This document shows, in pieces, positions 47,901 through 60,479 of a stretch of 64,000 nucleotides of DNA. Under the pieces are notes generated by a model. That model was not told where the DNA came from, searched no databases, and was given only the letters and a program-made list of their open reading frames with translations. The stretch lies in the NCBI RefSeq assembly GCF_020085105.1, contig NC_058063.1, positions 14,702,762-14,766,761 of the forward strand, read 5' to 3'. The position numbers were made by a program, and so were the translations under genes. The stretch comes from Siniperca chuatsi. Taxonomy: Eukaryota > Chordata > Actinopteri > Centrarchiformes > Sinipercidae. The first letter of the stretch is position 1, and each line of letters begins with the position of its first letter.

Positions 47901-48597
47901 AGCTCAATAATCAAATAAATACGATCCAAATTTACATCCAGATCATGTGCATTAAAGTAACTTCATGTGATCAACAACTATCTTTCAGTTTTCTGATCTG
48001 TGCAAAGAGCTTGTCACATCCTAACAGTTAATCCTGTTGTTGGAAAGCGCCTTTGGAAATGGCCAGAACATTTCTGCTCATACCTTAAACAAGTCTGTAG
48101 AACAGTTAAACATCACATGGAGAGATTCGTGCCCCAAACTTCATTCTAAATATATGGCAAAAAAAATACAGTGCAGAAGTCAACTAAGGGGTTATATTAA
48201 AAATCCATTCTTCATTTCAGGCTGCACCCAACAAAGCAGAACTTATTTAGATGAAACATACATGAAAGGAGTTTGGCTCACCTGATCTAAAAAGCAATTG
48301 ATGGAGCAATGGCAAACAATCTTTAAAAACATTTTCTTCAAGTCATATTCGCCTTATGCCGAATTAAAAAGCAGAGCCTAGTGAATACTCAAACAACTCA
48401 AAAATATGTTGTGCGACGTATATTCTCAGGAAAAAGCGATATAACTTTAAATTGGCAGACTTTAGAATGTGGTTCGCCGAGCCCCGGAGCGTCCCGCAAG
48501 ACGCCACACTTCGGGGCAAAAATAACTGCCACCAATCGGAATTCAAAATATTCTTATTTACTTTTCCAAAATTAGTCTTACCTGGCCACAGTTTCAT
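44911..48597 (-). CDS. PTB/PID-domain adaptor protein, 278 residues
   Basis: Three coding exons on the minus strand: 48597-48582 (MKLWP), 46802-46068 and 44996-44911. Donors are CCAG|GTAAGA and AAAG|GTGAGG, acceptors TTTCAG|ATA and TTTTAG|TTC; phase is kept and the frame closes at TGA. A PTB domain spans about residues 86-213: FKVHYLGTEKI opens strand 1, DIAYCAADAKRPNVFLYICK is the typical central block, and QCRVFWCSRAERARDM leads into the C-terminal helix LAHSFQRAL. This is the DAB/LDLRAP1/GULP1/PID1/FAM43 class, which binds NPxY-type tails or phosphoinositides; which member it is I cannot say. The basic segment at 68-78 (LRRRFRRDR) may bind membranes. The tail at 251-278 (RWKKRGS..SRRGSAS) holds two Arg-x-x-Ser-type sites suited to basophilic kinases. 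The start ATG has a weak Kozak context (T at -3), but no other in-frame ATG exists upstream before a stop. Confidence 0.88.
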
Positions 48598-48779
48598 GCA
48601 AACAACGTCCTCGTGCGCCACAGGTGAACCGCAGAGTCCCGTGATGTTTTTAAACACACCGGCCAGGTGGAGGTCTGCTATACAGCACGTTTACACAAAA
48701 CCAGTTTGACTGTCAATTAATATAAAAAAAATACATCAATTAACCGTCCGGTATCGACAAACGTCGGTCATCCGATTCT

Positions 48780-49010
48780 CTCTATCTGGCTAAACTTTCA
48801 GTTTTTTCACCGTGAGCTCAGTGTTCCTCGTGCGCACATAAGCGACTTTGAGACGTATGCAGATGGAGACAGCGTATGTAGGCTGCTGCCTGAATCATGC
48901 TCTCCTTTTCTCTGCTCTCTGTATGAAATGAGTGACTCAGAGAGCTCGTGGGAAGACCGTTTTAAACAGCGTGGGCGCGAGCTCGTCACACACGTGGACG
49001 AGCACATGCG
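48780..49010 (-). promoter_or_regulatory. CpG-rich promoter region of the PTB-domain gene
   Basis: Immediately upstream of the PTB gene's first exon the sequence becomes CpG-rich compared with its AT-rich surroundings (GTGCGC, GGGCGCGAGC, CACGTG, ATGCG). GCGTGGGCG at 48969-48977 is a perfect EGR/Zif268 site, and CACGTG at 48991-48996 is a canonical E-box. Both are seen directly. That they drive this gene, and that it therefore responds to growth or activity signals, is inference. Confidence 0.5.
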
Positions 49011-49121
49011 TCTGGGCAATGAGGAGGAGGAAGTCTGTGGGGGGAAGTAGGGATGATTTATAAGAGAAGAGGGATTTACAGTACATGGAAGGGTGGATAA
49101 CAATTGACCAACATTTAGCAT

Positions 49122-50160
49122 TGATGTTTTAAGGAAAATTTATGGCATACCTATGGAGTCATATTATTATCATACCTCACAAATTTAGGCTACATACATA
49201 TTTAACATAGTTACATAGTTTTTTCCAGTTTATGTCTCCTTAAGTGTCTTGATTGTTAAAATCCTCTCATTTCACACTTTGTGACAGTATCATATACTGT
49301 AAATTCTATATCAGCTCTTTGAAACATTGAAACAAATGATGTTTACACTGAGTGAAACATTCAAACCCAAGACTTCATAGTATTTATGGGTCATTAAATG
49401 GAAATATTCTAGGTGTCTTGTGCAGCATTTTATACAAATTTCCCCCAGAATTCAGCCTGGCATATTTGGTATTTTTGGAATCTTTGGGATCTCCACCAGA
49501 ATTTAAAATAAAGTAAAATGTAGGTTTAAACAATGTTACGTATTGTAATGACTGGCCTACCAGCAGGCCACTGCTTGTTAAGGTGTTAAAACATACATTT
49601 GTACAAAATATAATTGAGTCTTTGCCTTATCACCTTTTATTAACCAAAAAGCAGAAAAAAAACGGTGATATCAAAAGTATACAGTGATATAAAACTGAGA
49701 GAAGCAGCAAATCCTTATATTTGAAATGTTGATTTGTTGTTAATTTTCTGTCAATCAATCAACTGATTAATATTTATATTTATATCATTTCAGCACTAAC
49801 TGAAGGGCTTTGTTTAAATGAATTTTGATAAAATGTTATAATTTCGCATTAGCATGACTAATGAAAATGTTTAAAATTTAGGCTATTTGTGACTATATTT
49901 TGTTGTCATCATTTCATAAGCCCATGACACTATGTTCTACCAACTGAAAGTTTCACGTTACTTTCTACGTGTATAACACAAGCCTGAGGAAACAACTGAA
50001 ACCCACTACCTTTCATTACCATCACACTGCGTCACAGCCCCTCTCTAATGGGGATCACTGGCCTCACTGGTCCTGCTTCAAGTGTTTATTCTGGGGGCAT
50101 TTTGAACAGTGGCAGAGGGAAAACCTTAAACGGTTCCATGTGTGTATGCGTCTGTGCATC

Positions 50161-50164
<4 letters not shown>
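49122..50164. other. Intergenic, no gene recognised
   Basis: AT-rich. Positions 49690-49800 (GAGAAGCAGCAAATCC..., TCAATCAATCAACTGATTAA) resemble the reverse of the 'GGGCTGCAACTA' dispersed repeat. No exon supported. Confidence 0.4.

Positions 50165-50202
<38 letters not shown>
50165..50202. repeat. TG microsatellite
   Basis: Uninterrupted (TG)n of about 38 bp. Confidence 0.97.
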
Positions 50203-50203
<1 letters not shown>

Positions 50204-50670
50204 CTGGGTGTGCCTGATGTGGAGAAACAGTAGGGCCCCTGTTTCTTCTGGGTTTGGCCCAACAACAGTTAAGTTCTGAACGTCACACTTGCCTCAGTGC
50301 CTAGCAGGACACACTGGAACTATTCTTGGGGTACCGGTGACATAATGGAGCATCTCAGACAGGCACCCACCCTCCCTACGGATCTCACAGCAAGAACAGA
50401 GTCAGCATCCAAACTGTGGCATAGGCATGAGTGCAGCTGCAGTTCTTGTTTTGACATGTTGCATTGGAGTATTTGGTGCTCCCATTGAGTGAACCATTCA
50501 TATACCCATCATGAGGTCTTATTGCCCACTTGACTGATAAAGATTGTAGGGGTCATATCACTGTTGAGACAGAAGTAGAGTATAGAAGTGCTTAAAACTC
50601 ACTGTTTATTAAAAGCAATCAGCAATGTACCTTGTATTCTAGCCCTATTTGGTATTTTTAGTCATGTTAA
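50203..50670. other. Intergenic, no gene recognised
   Basis: No supported features. Confidence 0.4.
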
Positions 50671-50674
50671 CATT

Positions 50675-51480
50675 ACTCAATGTTTGTCCACAACTATTGG
50701 ATGGATTGCTGTGAAATTTTGTACAGACACTCATGGTCCCCAGAGGATGAATCCTACTTACTTTGGTGATTCCCTGACTTTTCCTCTAGTGCCACCATGA
50801 GGTTGACATTTATGGTACAGAGTGAAATATCAACAACTATCAGATAGATTGCCATGACATTTTCTTTTTTCCCCATGAAACTTTTCACGTATTCAGTGAA
50901 ATATCAACATCAACTTGAAGGTTTTGCACCAAATTTTGTACAGATATTTATGGTTCCCAGACAATGTATTTGAATGATTTTGGTGATCCTATGACTTTTC
51001 CTGTAGTGTCACCATGAGGTTGACATTTTTGTTTTTCAGTGAAAAGTCTCAACAGCTATTAGATGCCATGAAAATTGGTACAGATACTGATGTTCCCATC
51101 AAGATGACAACTCTGGTGAACCTTTGACTTTTCACCTATCACCATCATCAGGTGAAAATTTTAACTTGTCCAATACTTTGGCTTATAACCAAATACCTCC
51201 AAAGCTAATGACATTGCCATCAGCCTCAGCTGTACCTTGTTTTTAGTGTTAATTAGCAAATGTTAGCATGCTAACACACCATAGATGGTGAACATGATAA
51301 ACATTATACCTGCTAAAAACATCAGCTAAACTTTGATAGTAAACATTATACCATTATATATCATTAACATTATCTTCTAAACATGAGCATGTTAGCATTC
51401 TGATGTTAGCATTTAGCTCAAAGCACCGCTGTGCATAAGTACAGCCTCACAGATATCACAGCTAGCATGGTTGTAGTAGT
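50675..51480 (+). repeat. Long copy of the 'TATCTCAACAACTATTGGATGG' family with internal sub-units
   Basis: The opening unit (ACAACTATTGGATGGATTG, then CATGGTCCCCAGAGGATGAAT, then CCTCTAGTGCCACCATGAGG) restarts at about 50829, 50905 and 51045 in diverging form. It is followed by the GCTAACACACC/GTTAGCATTCTGATG end and AGTACAGCCTCACAG at about 51440. Same orientation as the copies at 52605 and 55305. Confidence 0.85.
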
Positions 51481-52180
51481 CTTTTTAATATTCCCAAGCA
51501 GCAGAATTTGCAGCTATGTAAATCCTCAATATTAAATGTCAATCCCTCAGAATTAAAGAGTCTTTTTTTATACTCCACAATCAGCCACAAGACATTATCA
51601 AAAGTGGGTGTGCCGCTATTACAGACACACCCATTGTTCAGAAACTAATTGGCAGCCATTAATTCAAATGTCTTCACTGCTATTTGTGCCTGAAACCAAC
51701 CAGGTTTACAACCCTCTCAGGAGGTTATTACAAGTCAATGTGGGGAAACAAAGACAATCTCTGATTACAGCAAGAGGCAGAGTAAAGGAAAATGGCAATT
51801 TATAACACTTCATGACAAAACAGCTCCTTGAATGGTCAAAGTCAGCACAGTTCACAGTTGAGCTGGGAGAAAATTTAGGGATTTCGAGGAACAAAAACAG
51901 AGTGTACCTTTAACAAGACAGGAGCAGTCGCTGAGAAAGGGAAAATCAAATGTTTGGTGATGAAATTAGCTTTTAATTCACACTAAAGATGGGGCATAAC
52001 CGACCCAGATCGGGAGATTACGACTCTTGTGAACCAGAGAGTCCTAAACACCAGAGGCTTGTTCCAAGAAGCAGGTTTATGGAGTTATTTGCTTCTTAGA
52101 ACAGTTGCCATTGCATTCACAGGGTTGTGACCTCTGTTCTGGTTGTCATACAGTGTCTTGACAAGTTGAACAGGGCTGTA
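51481..52180. other. Intergenic, no gene recognised
   Basis: No supported gene. CCAGAGGCTTGTTCCAAG at about 52050 may belong to a short dispersed element. Confidence 0.35.
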
Positions 52181-52184
52181 ACAA

Positions 52185-52250
52185 TGCTATTCCCTACGGG
52201 GATCAATAAAGTATTTCTGATTCTGATTCTGATTCTGATTCTGATTATTG
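52185..52250 (+). mobile_element. LINE 3' tail with (CTGATT)n
   Basis: CCCTACGGGGATCAATAAAG followed by TATTTCTGATTCTGATTCTG and further CTGATT copies to about 52247. This is the usual 3' end of an L2/Rex-type LINE in fish with its hexamer tail, the opposite strand of the 40195 fragment. No body of the element is recognisable upstream. Confidence 0.75.
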
Positions 52251-52604
52251 TGGGAAGCATGACAAACACAGAAAATTTAGGAAGTAAATTGACACTATAC
52301 AAGCTGTCATCCATTTGTGGTAGAAATGTTTTATGCTCAGTTCACTTTTTCAAAACTGCTGCAAATCAAATGTGGCATTAGCACTTACTGATGTATATCT
52401 GCAGTAGCTAGGCTTGTCAACAATGAAGGCGGCATTCCAGTTTGCAATCGCCGATTTCTATTGAAGCAAAAAGTATGTTACAGTCTGTCCCTGGCAGCAT
52501 TACAACTGGTGCTATAAAAAGAATGCCATGAACTTTTACCTTCATATGATAATTACTAGAACTGTCAATCACTTTTTAGCTATGTTGCAAGTGTGGATGG
52601 CTGT
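52251..52604. other. Intergenic, no gene recognised
   Basis: No supported features. Confidence 0.35.
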
Positions 52605-53110
52605 GTCAGTCTATTGGCTGGTTGCCAATTCGTCCAGACTGAAATATGTCAACAATTATTGGATGGATTAGGACAAACGTTTGTGCAGTCATTCGCGGTC
52701 CCCAGTGGATGGAGCGTCCTGACTTGGTCTTTGGTGGTCCCCTGACTTTTCCTCTCGCACCACCAAGAGGTTGACATTTTTGGTTTTTAGCTACATTTCT
52801 AAATTACTATTGGATTTTGCCATTAAATTTGGTACAGACAATCATGTTCCCCATAGGATGAATTCTAATTGCTTGTCCAATGCTTTGGTTTATGACCACA
52901 CACCTGAAAAAACATTCCCATCAGCTGTACTTTGTGTTTAGTGTAGCAAATGTTAGCATGCTAACACACTAAACTAAGATAGTGAACATACTATTATATA
53001 TAACATTAACATTTTACCTGCTAAACATTAGCACGTTAGCATGCTGACATTAGCATTTAGCTATAAATGTCACTGTGCCAGCCTCATAGAGCCGCTAATG
53101 GCTGTAGACT
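52605..53110 (+). repeat. Copy of the 'TATCTCAACAACTATTGGATGG' family
   Basis: TCCAGACTGAAATATGTCAAC, TATTGGATGGATTAGG, CCAAGAGGTTGACATTTTTGG, then CATCAGCTGTACTTTGTG and the TTAGCATGCTAACACACTA end. A shorter arrangement with two opening units. Confidence 0.85.
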
Positions 53111-55304
53111 CTTAGTAGTGTTAAAATACTTACTGAAATAAATAATAGTAAACGCAGAACATTTTTCCACCTATTTAAAAAAAATGAAGTAAATAAATAT
53201 TTGAAATGTTTACAGCGCACAAAGTATCATTGCCATTATGGTAGTATATAATAAAACGAACTATGTAGCTACCATTGTTTTAGAATCTTGATGTGTTAGC
53301 CTCATTAAGTTATTGGTCGTATTTATTTTTATGGTTAGATAACTCTTGGGTTGTTTTAAGGTGCCAGTTAGGTTGTGTCTAGGATGAAATATTTTGTATG
53401 ATTGTACTAACATTTTCCACTTCTGTTTAATTTTGATTTTGTGGCATATTTTATGTTATTATCTTGGCCAGGAGACTCTTGTGAATTGAGATTTTGTCAT
53501 ATTATTATTTACTGTGTCCATGAAAAATATAAAACACATACTCCTAATTGAGTCAAAAGAAAGAGAAACTGAATGATTGCAGTCAACCATGCATATAAAA
53601 AAATATTGACTTGACAACAGCATCATCATAAATATAATAACAACAACCATTATTATCCTTGTAATCATCATTAAGGATATTTTTAATCGCACTTAGGCCA
53701 CCCTGGTTAAATAAATGCAATGTCTGAACAAAACACTTAATAGTAATCAAAGAAAATCCTCATTCATGCTCAAAACCATTAAACTGGAACTTCTACAATG
53801 TGCCATATTTGAGCCAAATGCCAATATCATGTCTGATTGTTACAGCAGTGTCTTTTTGCCAACCTTATAATTTCTAGTCACACCAGCCTTTGTTGTTATT
53901 TACTTGAATACCACACACACCCATACAGCATGTTCCAGCAGAGTGCTTACCTGTAAGGGGAAGTCAGATGAGGCGTGGAGATATGAAAACAGGAATGGTA
54001 ACTGTATATTTCTGGGTCGCTCTGCACTGTCCTCAAGTATTTAATAGGGAACATGACAGGAGGAGTTGTTTTTTGGGTCCATGTATGGTGTGACAAGTAT
54101 CCGTGTGTGTTAAAGTGTCATCCACTTCAGGTCTTGCAATCACATCAGAGGTGCATTGCATAAATTCGTCTGTCAATCTTAAACTGTTATCTGTTTTGAT
54201 TGTGAGCATGACTTTGCCTTTTCATGGCAAAGTACAGCAGAAAACAATAACTAACTGATAAATAACTGACTGTTGATGTCAAAATAAATGCTGAAGTTCC
54301 AGTGAGTTGGTGGGTTACTCACACTTCTACATAATGGTTGTATTCACAAGTTCATGTTGATCATTAGTGTTGGACATATGGCATAACTGATGTTATGAAG
54401 AATACAACTAATAAAGGATGTTGGTATTCTTGTGAAACGGTAAGAGAGTGAGTGTGAACAATTAATCCCACAACTTATTTGCATGCACCCACTTAAGTGA
54501 CAATAGCTGCTTTTCCAGTGAAAGTGACCAGATTCAAACATCAATCCAGGTCTTTATCCACTCTCAGGTTACACCTTTCCTGAACGAGTACAACAGGCCT
54601 CTGGTTTCATAGAAGGAAAGGGCTCATTTACTCAAAAGAGAAGTCATCGGTGGGGGTTCATTGTGTCTGCTGGCCTCATAGTCAGGTTTTCCTGTTATTC
54701 ACTTAAATTCAAAGGAATCAAATCTGAGGAAATGACTAAAGAGGGAGAAAGAGAAGAACTGACTGGATACCGTTGGCGATAAATTGGAAAGTACTCATGA
54801 TAAATTGTGAATTCATAGTCTGAGAGGTTTTACATCTTTACAGGGGCTTTATTGCCACCACACAAACCTACTTCAACTCACACACACATCCCATTTTTTG
54901 GTTGCAGCCCAAGCTTTGATGCCTCATTAGAGGCTTTAAGGGAGAGGCAAATTCCTCAGGATGTTGCTACAGTAGCTTATGTGCTTCTGTGTGTTTGGAG
55001 TTTAGATCTTCTACATGTATTTCACAAGCTGCTGCTTTTGTGGAAATACAGGAATTTGTGGAGCTGATGTACAGCCCTTTGTTTGTTTACTGTTGTTTGT
55101 AAACACCGCAGAGACAAGGTCATGTCCTGTTTTTAGGACCTGTGCATGGATAATATAATATCATCATGCAACATTTCCAATCAATCAAATGCAATCGTTT
55201 CACCCAGAATTTGTAATAATTCTAAATAAATCCTGGAGTTAAATTTAATTTTTCTATATCTCATGATTTCCTTTGTTTTTGTTCTTTTTTAGCTATGCTA
55301 GCAG
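53111..55304. other. Intergenic, no gene recognised
   Basis: AT-rich, with short open frames only. No recognisable exon, RNA gene or mobile element. Confidence 0.4.
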
Positions 55305-55620
55305 CGTAGTTCCAAGGCAATGTCGGTCTGTCTGTTGGTCAGTCCACCACTTTGGTTCAGACTGAAATATCTCAACAATTATTGGATGGATTGCCACTGA
55401 ATTTTTATACAGACATTCATGACCCCTGGAGGAGGAATCCTAATGACTTTGGTGAACCCCTGGATTGTCTTCCAGCACCACCATGAGATTGACATTGTTG
55501 TTCTTTACCGAAATGTCTCAACAACTATCGGATGCATTGCCATTCAATTTGGTAAACACATTTTTGTTTCTCACCGGATTAACTTCATCCAGGTCAAAAT
55601 TAAAAAAATTTTAAGATTAA
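55305..55620 (+). repeat. Copy of the 'TATCTCAACAACTATTGGATGG' family, 3' end missing
   Basis: Starts GGCAATGTCGGTCTGTCTG and GGTTCAGACTGAAATATCTC, with two opening units (about 55370 and 55510); the GCTAACATGCT end is absent. Confidence 0.8.
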
Positions 55621-58582
55621 GTATTTAATCCAATACTTGACATTCCCTTGTGTCTCAGTTGTACTTAATGTATGCAGCGTTCATGTCATGTCATACTGGA
55701 GTTACTGTAATTACTATATCAGGAAGTGCTAATCTGTGTGCTTACCTGTGTGCAAATATGTAAGACAGTTTAACATTTGCACAGCAGCCCTAAGGCTTAT
55801 AGGAGTATTATTTCGCTTTAAAACAATTTAAAAGTAAGGCATGTTTGCATTAGCAACAGGTTTACAGGTGAATTGGTGTTGTCTGTAAACTGGGTTGACC
55901 TCAGCTTTGACCTGCCCTTAACTCTAAAACAGGACAGGAAATGTACCTTTTGCAATGCACAGACCAGGTATCAAAACGGGAAGCTGCTGGGGGGTCAATA
56001 AAGGTGTTATCAGTGAAACAGAAATATGAGGTCTGTAAATAACACTTTTTTGTTTGAGTTGTGAGGGAAAGGGGGTCATTTATCCCAGATTAATAGCACA
56101 GATGGGATGTTTGCCAGTAGTTTACTGAGAATGAACCTGGAGCCATAATTGTACCTCATCCAAGAACATTTAACTGGCTTCTGATTCTGGAGCTGCGCCA
56201 GAATCAGAAACACCTGTCTTTTCCTTACCAGAAACCTAGTTATATATTTAACTTTACCGAAAATGTACCTGCAGTGTTATTGTTTAATCTTCTACTGCAC
56301 GTCCCACTCGGCCAGGACCCCATGGTGAACAAGTGGCCAAGTGACCTGACCTTCACAGGAATCACATGACTCAGACTGTCTGAGGGAAGTCATGAGAGGC
56401 AGGCTGACCAGTAAAAAACAGAAAACAAAAAGCAACATCTGCCCGCCTGACTGCTTCTACACACAACCCGGCTGCAGATGTCCTAATAAGGGATGTTAAT
56501 GGGCCGGTGTGGAGCAGAGGGTATGACACCATGTCTGCCTTTTTTTCCTCTAGTTATCTTTACATAAGGGTTGCATCAGTCTGCTGATGAGCTAATTTCC
56601 TCTTTTTTCCCCCTTTGTCAGACTAAGCTAACTGGCTTGGTTTAAGTATAACATGAGCAGGCTAGACAGGAGGAAGAGTTTTTCTTGGGGAATTCCTTAC
56701 ATCAAAAGGCTTATTTTAAAGTTTTAAAGTCATTCTGCTAAAGACTTTATTGAAATATGAGATTATTGCAGCCATTTGCAGCAGGGAAACTTTATGCCAA
56801 AGAGAGACCAACCAATTATGTAACATCCTAGAATAAATAAAAAATGTGACTTTAATGTTTTCTCTTGTGGCCACTGTATTCCCAGAGTGAGCTATTCATG
56901 ATAAGCAGAATAGAAGGCGTCGAGCCACTTGAATAGCTCTTATCACAATGCTTTCCCTGTGCTAGGCTGTGTTTTCTATTCATGTGCAGACACACAAATG
57001 TGGTGAAGTAGCTAATTATGGAGAGCACTTTGAATTTTGAAAGCAAAATAATGTCCAAAAATGGAATTTATGGATGCTAAAGGAGGGAGGGAGGAAGGTG
57101 TCAGCAGCGATTGCTCTTTTGTTTTGACTGTATTTCAGTCCCTTCCACTGCCTTTGTTTTTGCCACTTTTAGCTTTTTAGAATTTGATAAATGTGGTGTT
57201 GACTGCTTTGTTGTGGAAATGCTCTTGAGCCCAGGGACCAATCAGAATCTAGACTAAACAGGAAGAGGAGGCGGCTTCCTGTCCTGGCCTGAAGGAGCTG
57301 ACATTGTAAAGTACAGTATGTGACTCTACTGAATCCCTATAGCAGTGTACTAGAACAACTTTCTCAAACAGACAGTCAGAGAAACAATAGCTTGACAAGA
57401 TCAGTAGCCAGGTCAAAATGAGTCAGTCCAATAAGTGAATAAAATAAGGTTTATTTGGATGTAAAGGCTCAAACACTTCATACGTCTTCTATTCATCATC
57501 AGTCAAGCAGCTTTTTCTCTTACTCACCAGACTACAGGCTTGTTTTTCTAGATTTGTGGGTGTCTAAGATCATTAGAACATTATAGCAGACCCAGACGAC
57601 ATGTTAAATGACCTTTAAAAGCCAGGTTTAAATGTTTACCTTTCTGTTATAACGCCAGGACAATGAACTCAACAGCATGTTAATGACGCTAATAGAACTT
57701 GGCTGTAAAGTAAGGTCTGTAAATCGACCTTCTAAAGTTGGCACACAGAATGGCATCTTTTTTTATTTATTCAGAGGTGTGAATAATGTCAGTGTGAAGT
57801 AATAAGTGGTCTATTCATCAGTGCTGAATAGAAAAGAATTTACTCTTTTAGTGCTTGCAAGTGCTTGGAATCAGTCTGCATCACAGACACAATACTGTGT
57901 ATGACAATATTATGTCCTAAAGTGACAAATGACAACTTTTGTTGAGCTAAAAAATCTAAGAAAAACAGGCCTGTTTTCAGCTTTGTGACATAATGCAATG
58001 GGTTTTTTAATGTTTTATTTATCTTAAGAAGTACAGTAAGAGAATTTTCTAAATTCATAAAGGAACACTTAATCCTTATGAAAAATTCTAAATCACCATA
58101 ATTGGAGATATACAGTGTATGGTTTTCACTGGGCAGCATTGGTTCGTTATTGATGCATTAAATTGGTTCTTGAAAGATCTCTATAAATAATAATCACATT
58201 GGAGAAAACTATAACCTTATTACTGTTAAATAAGGTGCTTCTTTTGAGCAGCTGGTACAAACATATCCTTAGACTGCATTTCTATAGGTATCTACAGCTC
58301 ATTAACTTTATTGCCTGTAACTCTGACTGCTTTCCCTCTGTCCTTTTGTCTTCTCCCCCTCTCTTGTTTGACCTATTGTCTTATTTATTTGTAATTCTGA
58401 ACATATTTATTTACTGTTATCTGTCTTTTTTATTGTCTGGCTAAACTGTTCTGTTCTTGTGGGTCAGAAGGGGGAAGTAAAAAGGGACAATGTTTGTTTC
58501 ATACATGTATTCTGTTTATTTTAATGAAGAAAAGACCTTGATCAAAAACAAAAAGATGACTTTCCCTGCAGCAATAACATTC
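55621..58582. other. Intergenic, no gene recognised
   Basis: Contains the short imperfect palindrome TTCTGATTCTGGAGC/GCGCCAGAATCAGAA at about 56180-56210. No exon, RNA gene or recognisable mobile element. Confidence 0.4.
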
Positions 58583-58993
58583 TTAAAGGAATAGTAAGAC
58601 ATTTTGAGAAATACACTTCACAATTCACTTTCTTGCCAAGAATTAGATGAGAAGACTGATACCACTCTCATGTCTGTACGGTAAATATGATGCTACAGCC
58701 AGCAGCCAGTTAGCTTAGCTTAGCATAAAGACTGGAAACAGGGAGAAGCCCTCCCAGATTAAACAAACAAGATATAATATGTTAATTTGCTTGTGGTCGG
58801 ATTTTGGTACCTTCGGATAGAGCCAGGTTAGCTGTTTCCACCTGTTTCTAGACTTTATACTGAGCTAAGCTAACCGGCTGCTGGCTGAAGCTTTATATTT
58901 GATGGACAATTAAGAGAGTGGTATCAATCTTCTCATCTCACTTTTGGCAAGAAAGGGAATATGTGTATTTCCCAAAATGTCGAACTATTCCTC
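58583..58993. mobile_element. Foldback (MITE-like) element, short complete copy
   Basis: TTAAAGGAATAGTAAGACATT at the left and AATGTCGAACTATTCCTCC at the right are inverted repeats that extend inward about 165 bp (CTTTCTTGCCAAGAATTAGA against CTTTTGGCAAGAAAGGGAAT; TTAGCTTAGCATAAAGACTG against TTTATACTGAGCTAAGCTAA). Only about 80 bp separates the arms, so the RNA or single strand could fold into one long hairpin. Confidence 0.85.
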
Positions 58994-60128
58994 CCCAAAA
59001 ATACGGCCGTACACGTCATCTGTGCAAGTAGCTTCTTACGACCCATATTTTCATTTATTAAGGAAGGAATAGGGTTAAGAATAGATATGACAAACAATAT
59101 TTGATTTTGGCACGTCATCAGTGATATAACCTGGGGTCATTGGGCGTTTCCGGTCTTTCAACATCTAACACCCTCACTCAGGGGACCCATGAATTGTGTC
59201 CCAGCAACACTACCCCAGTGATCATAGACTAATATAACCTTATCACTGTTAAAAGATGACTTCTTCTGCTACAACTGTAAGTAAGTAGATATGACATCGA
59301 AAACACCAACCATCATTTTCTCAGGGTTTTATGCAGCATTTGTGACTCTTTACTCACTCTTACTCACAATCCTGACTAATATTGTCTACAATGCTTCTGC
59401 TTCTAGCTGCCTTGTGAGTCCTAAAGTGCGTCTGTAAAAACTGTCAGGGTCTTACGCACGTCATCAGCAGTACCAGAGAGGCCACTGATGAAAACGATGG
59501 CAATGCTCTGGTTTTCCTACTTGCGTCGTATGAAAGGAGTCATTAGTCAGTCTTAAAGAACCACACCGTCTTGCTAGAGCTATTAATAGCCACACTGGCT
59601 TTTTCAGAGAGAAAGCTGGCTAAAATCCCCCTTTCACTGCTCATTTCCTCCCCACCCTCCAGTCTGCAGAATGCCATGTACTGTGACAAATCTCTCATAA
59701 ATGTTTTTTTAGCCCCGAGCAACCACATTCGTCTAATTATACTGTGACTTGTGTATAGAATCAATACAAAAATAACCAAAGGCAGTGAGGAAGTAGTTAT
59801 AAGCATGTTATTAGTAATTCTAAAACATTAAACATGAAGCAGTAGACTTTAGATTAAAAAAGAATTGCCAGGGACCCCTGTGAGATATGACTGCTGAATC
59901 TTTCATCAATTATTAGTTCAAACCAGATTTCACACATGGCCAAACCAGCTGTAGTTGTTGTGTTTTCTGGTTTCACTGAGAATCATTACACTATTCTTTA
60001 ACCAAAGGATCACACAAAGATTAACTTAAACTACAGCTCTTTGGCTTTGTGAAGAGATATAACCATGAAAATACATCAAGTAGTAGTTCAGAAACACTGC
60101 TGCACTGTAAAAAACAACAAAAAAAAAA

Positions 60129-60130
<2 letters not shown>
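58994..60130. other. Intergenic, no gene recognised
   Basis: No supported features; short open frames only. Confidence 0.4.

Positions 60131-60198
<68 letters not shown>
60131..60198. repeat. Perfect (AT)34 microsatellite
   Basis: 68 bp of uninterrupted alternating A and T, preceded by an A-run. Open frames across it code only Ile-Tyr and are artefacts. Confidence 0.98.
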
Positions 60199-60203
<5 letters not shown>

Positions 60204-60479
60204 CATATTATGGTTCCAGTTCATTTGCTTTGTATTCTAAGAAAAGCTTGTGAATGAATATGCAAATCCTAAAGGCTTTTGTTTTTGTGTAAGCACAAAG
60301 GTCTGGCTTGAACAGAGGCGTCACAGCCTCAGCTTCACAATATGGGCCTCACAACACAGTTTGGAGTTAAACGACATAAGGTGCATTCCATATAATCGCA
60401 TGTTCATCGATACCAGCTGGGAACCTTTGTTATCACATCATATCACTTTTATTTCCTTTGTTGCATATTGAGGAACTTA

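Noticed and set aside
48598-48657. Longer N-terminus for the PTB protein (FKNITGLCGSPVAHE...)
   Set aside because: The upstream frame opens with GTG, not ATG, and a stop precedes it further up; the first in-frame ATG is at 48597.
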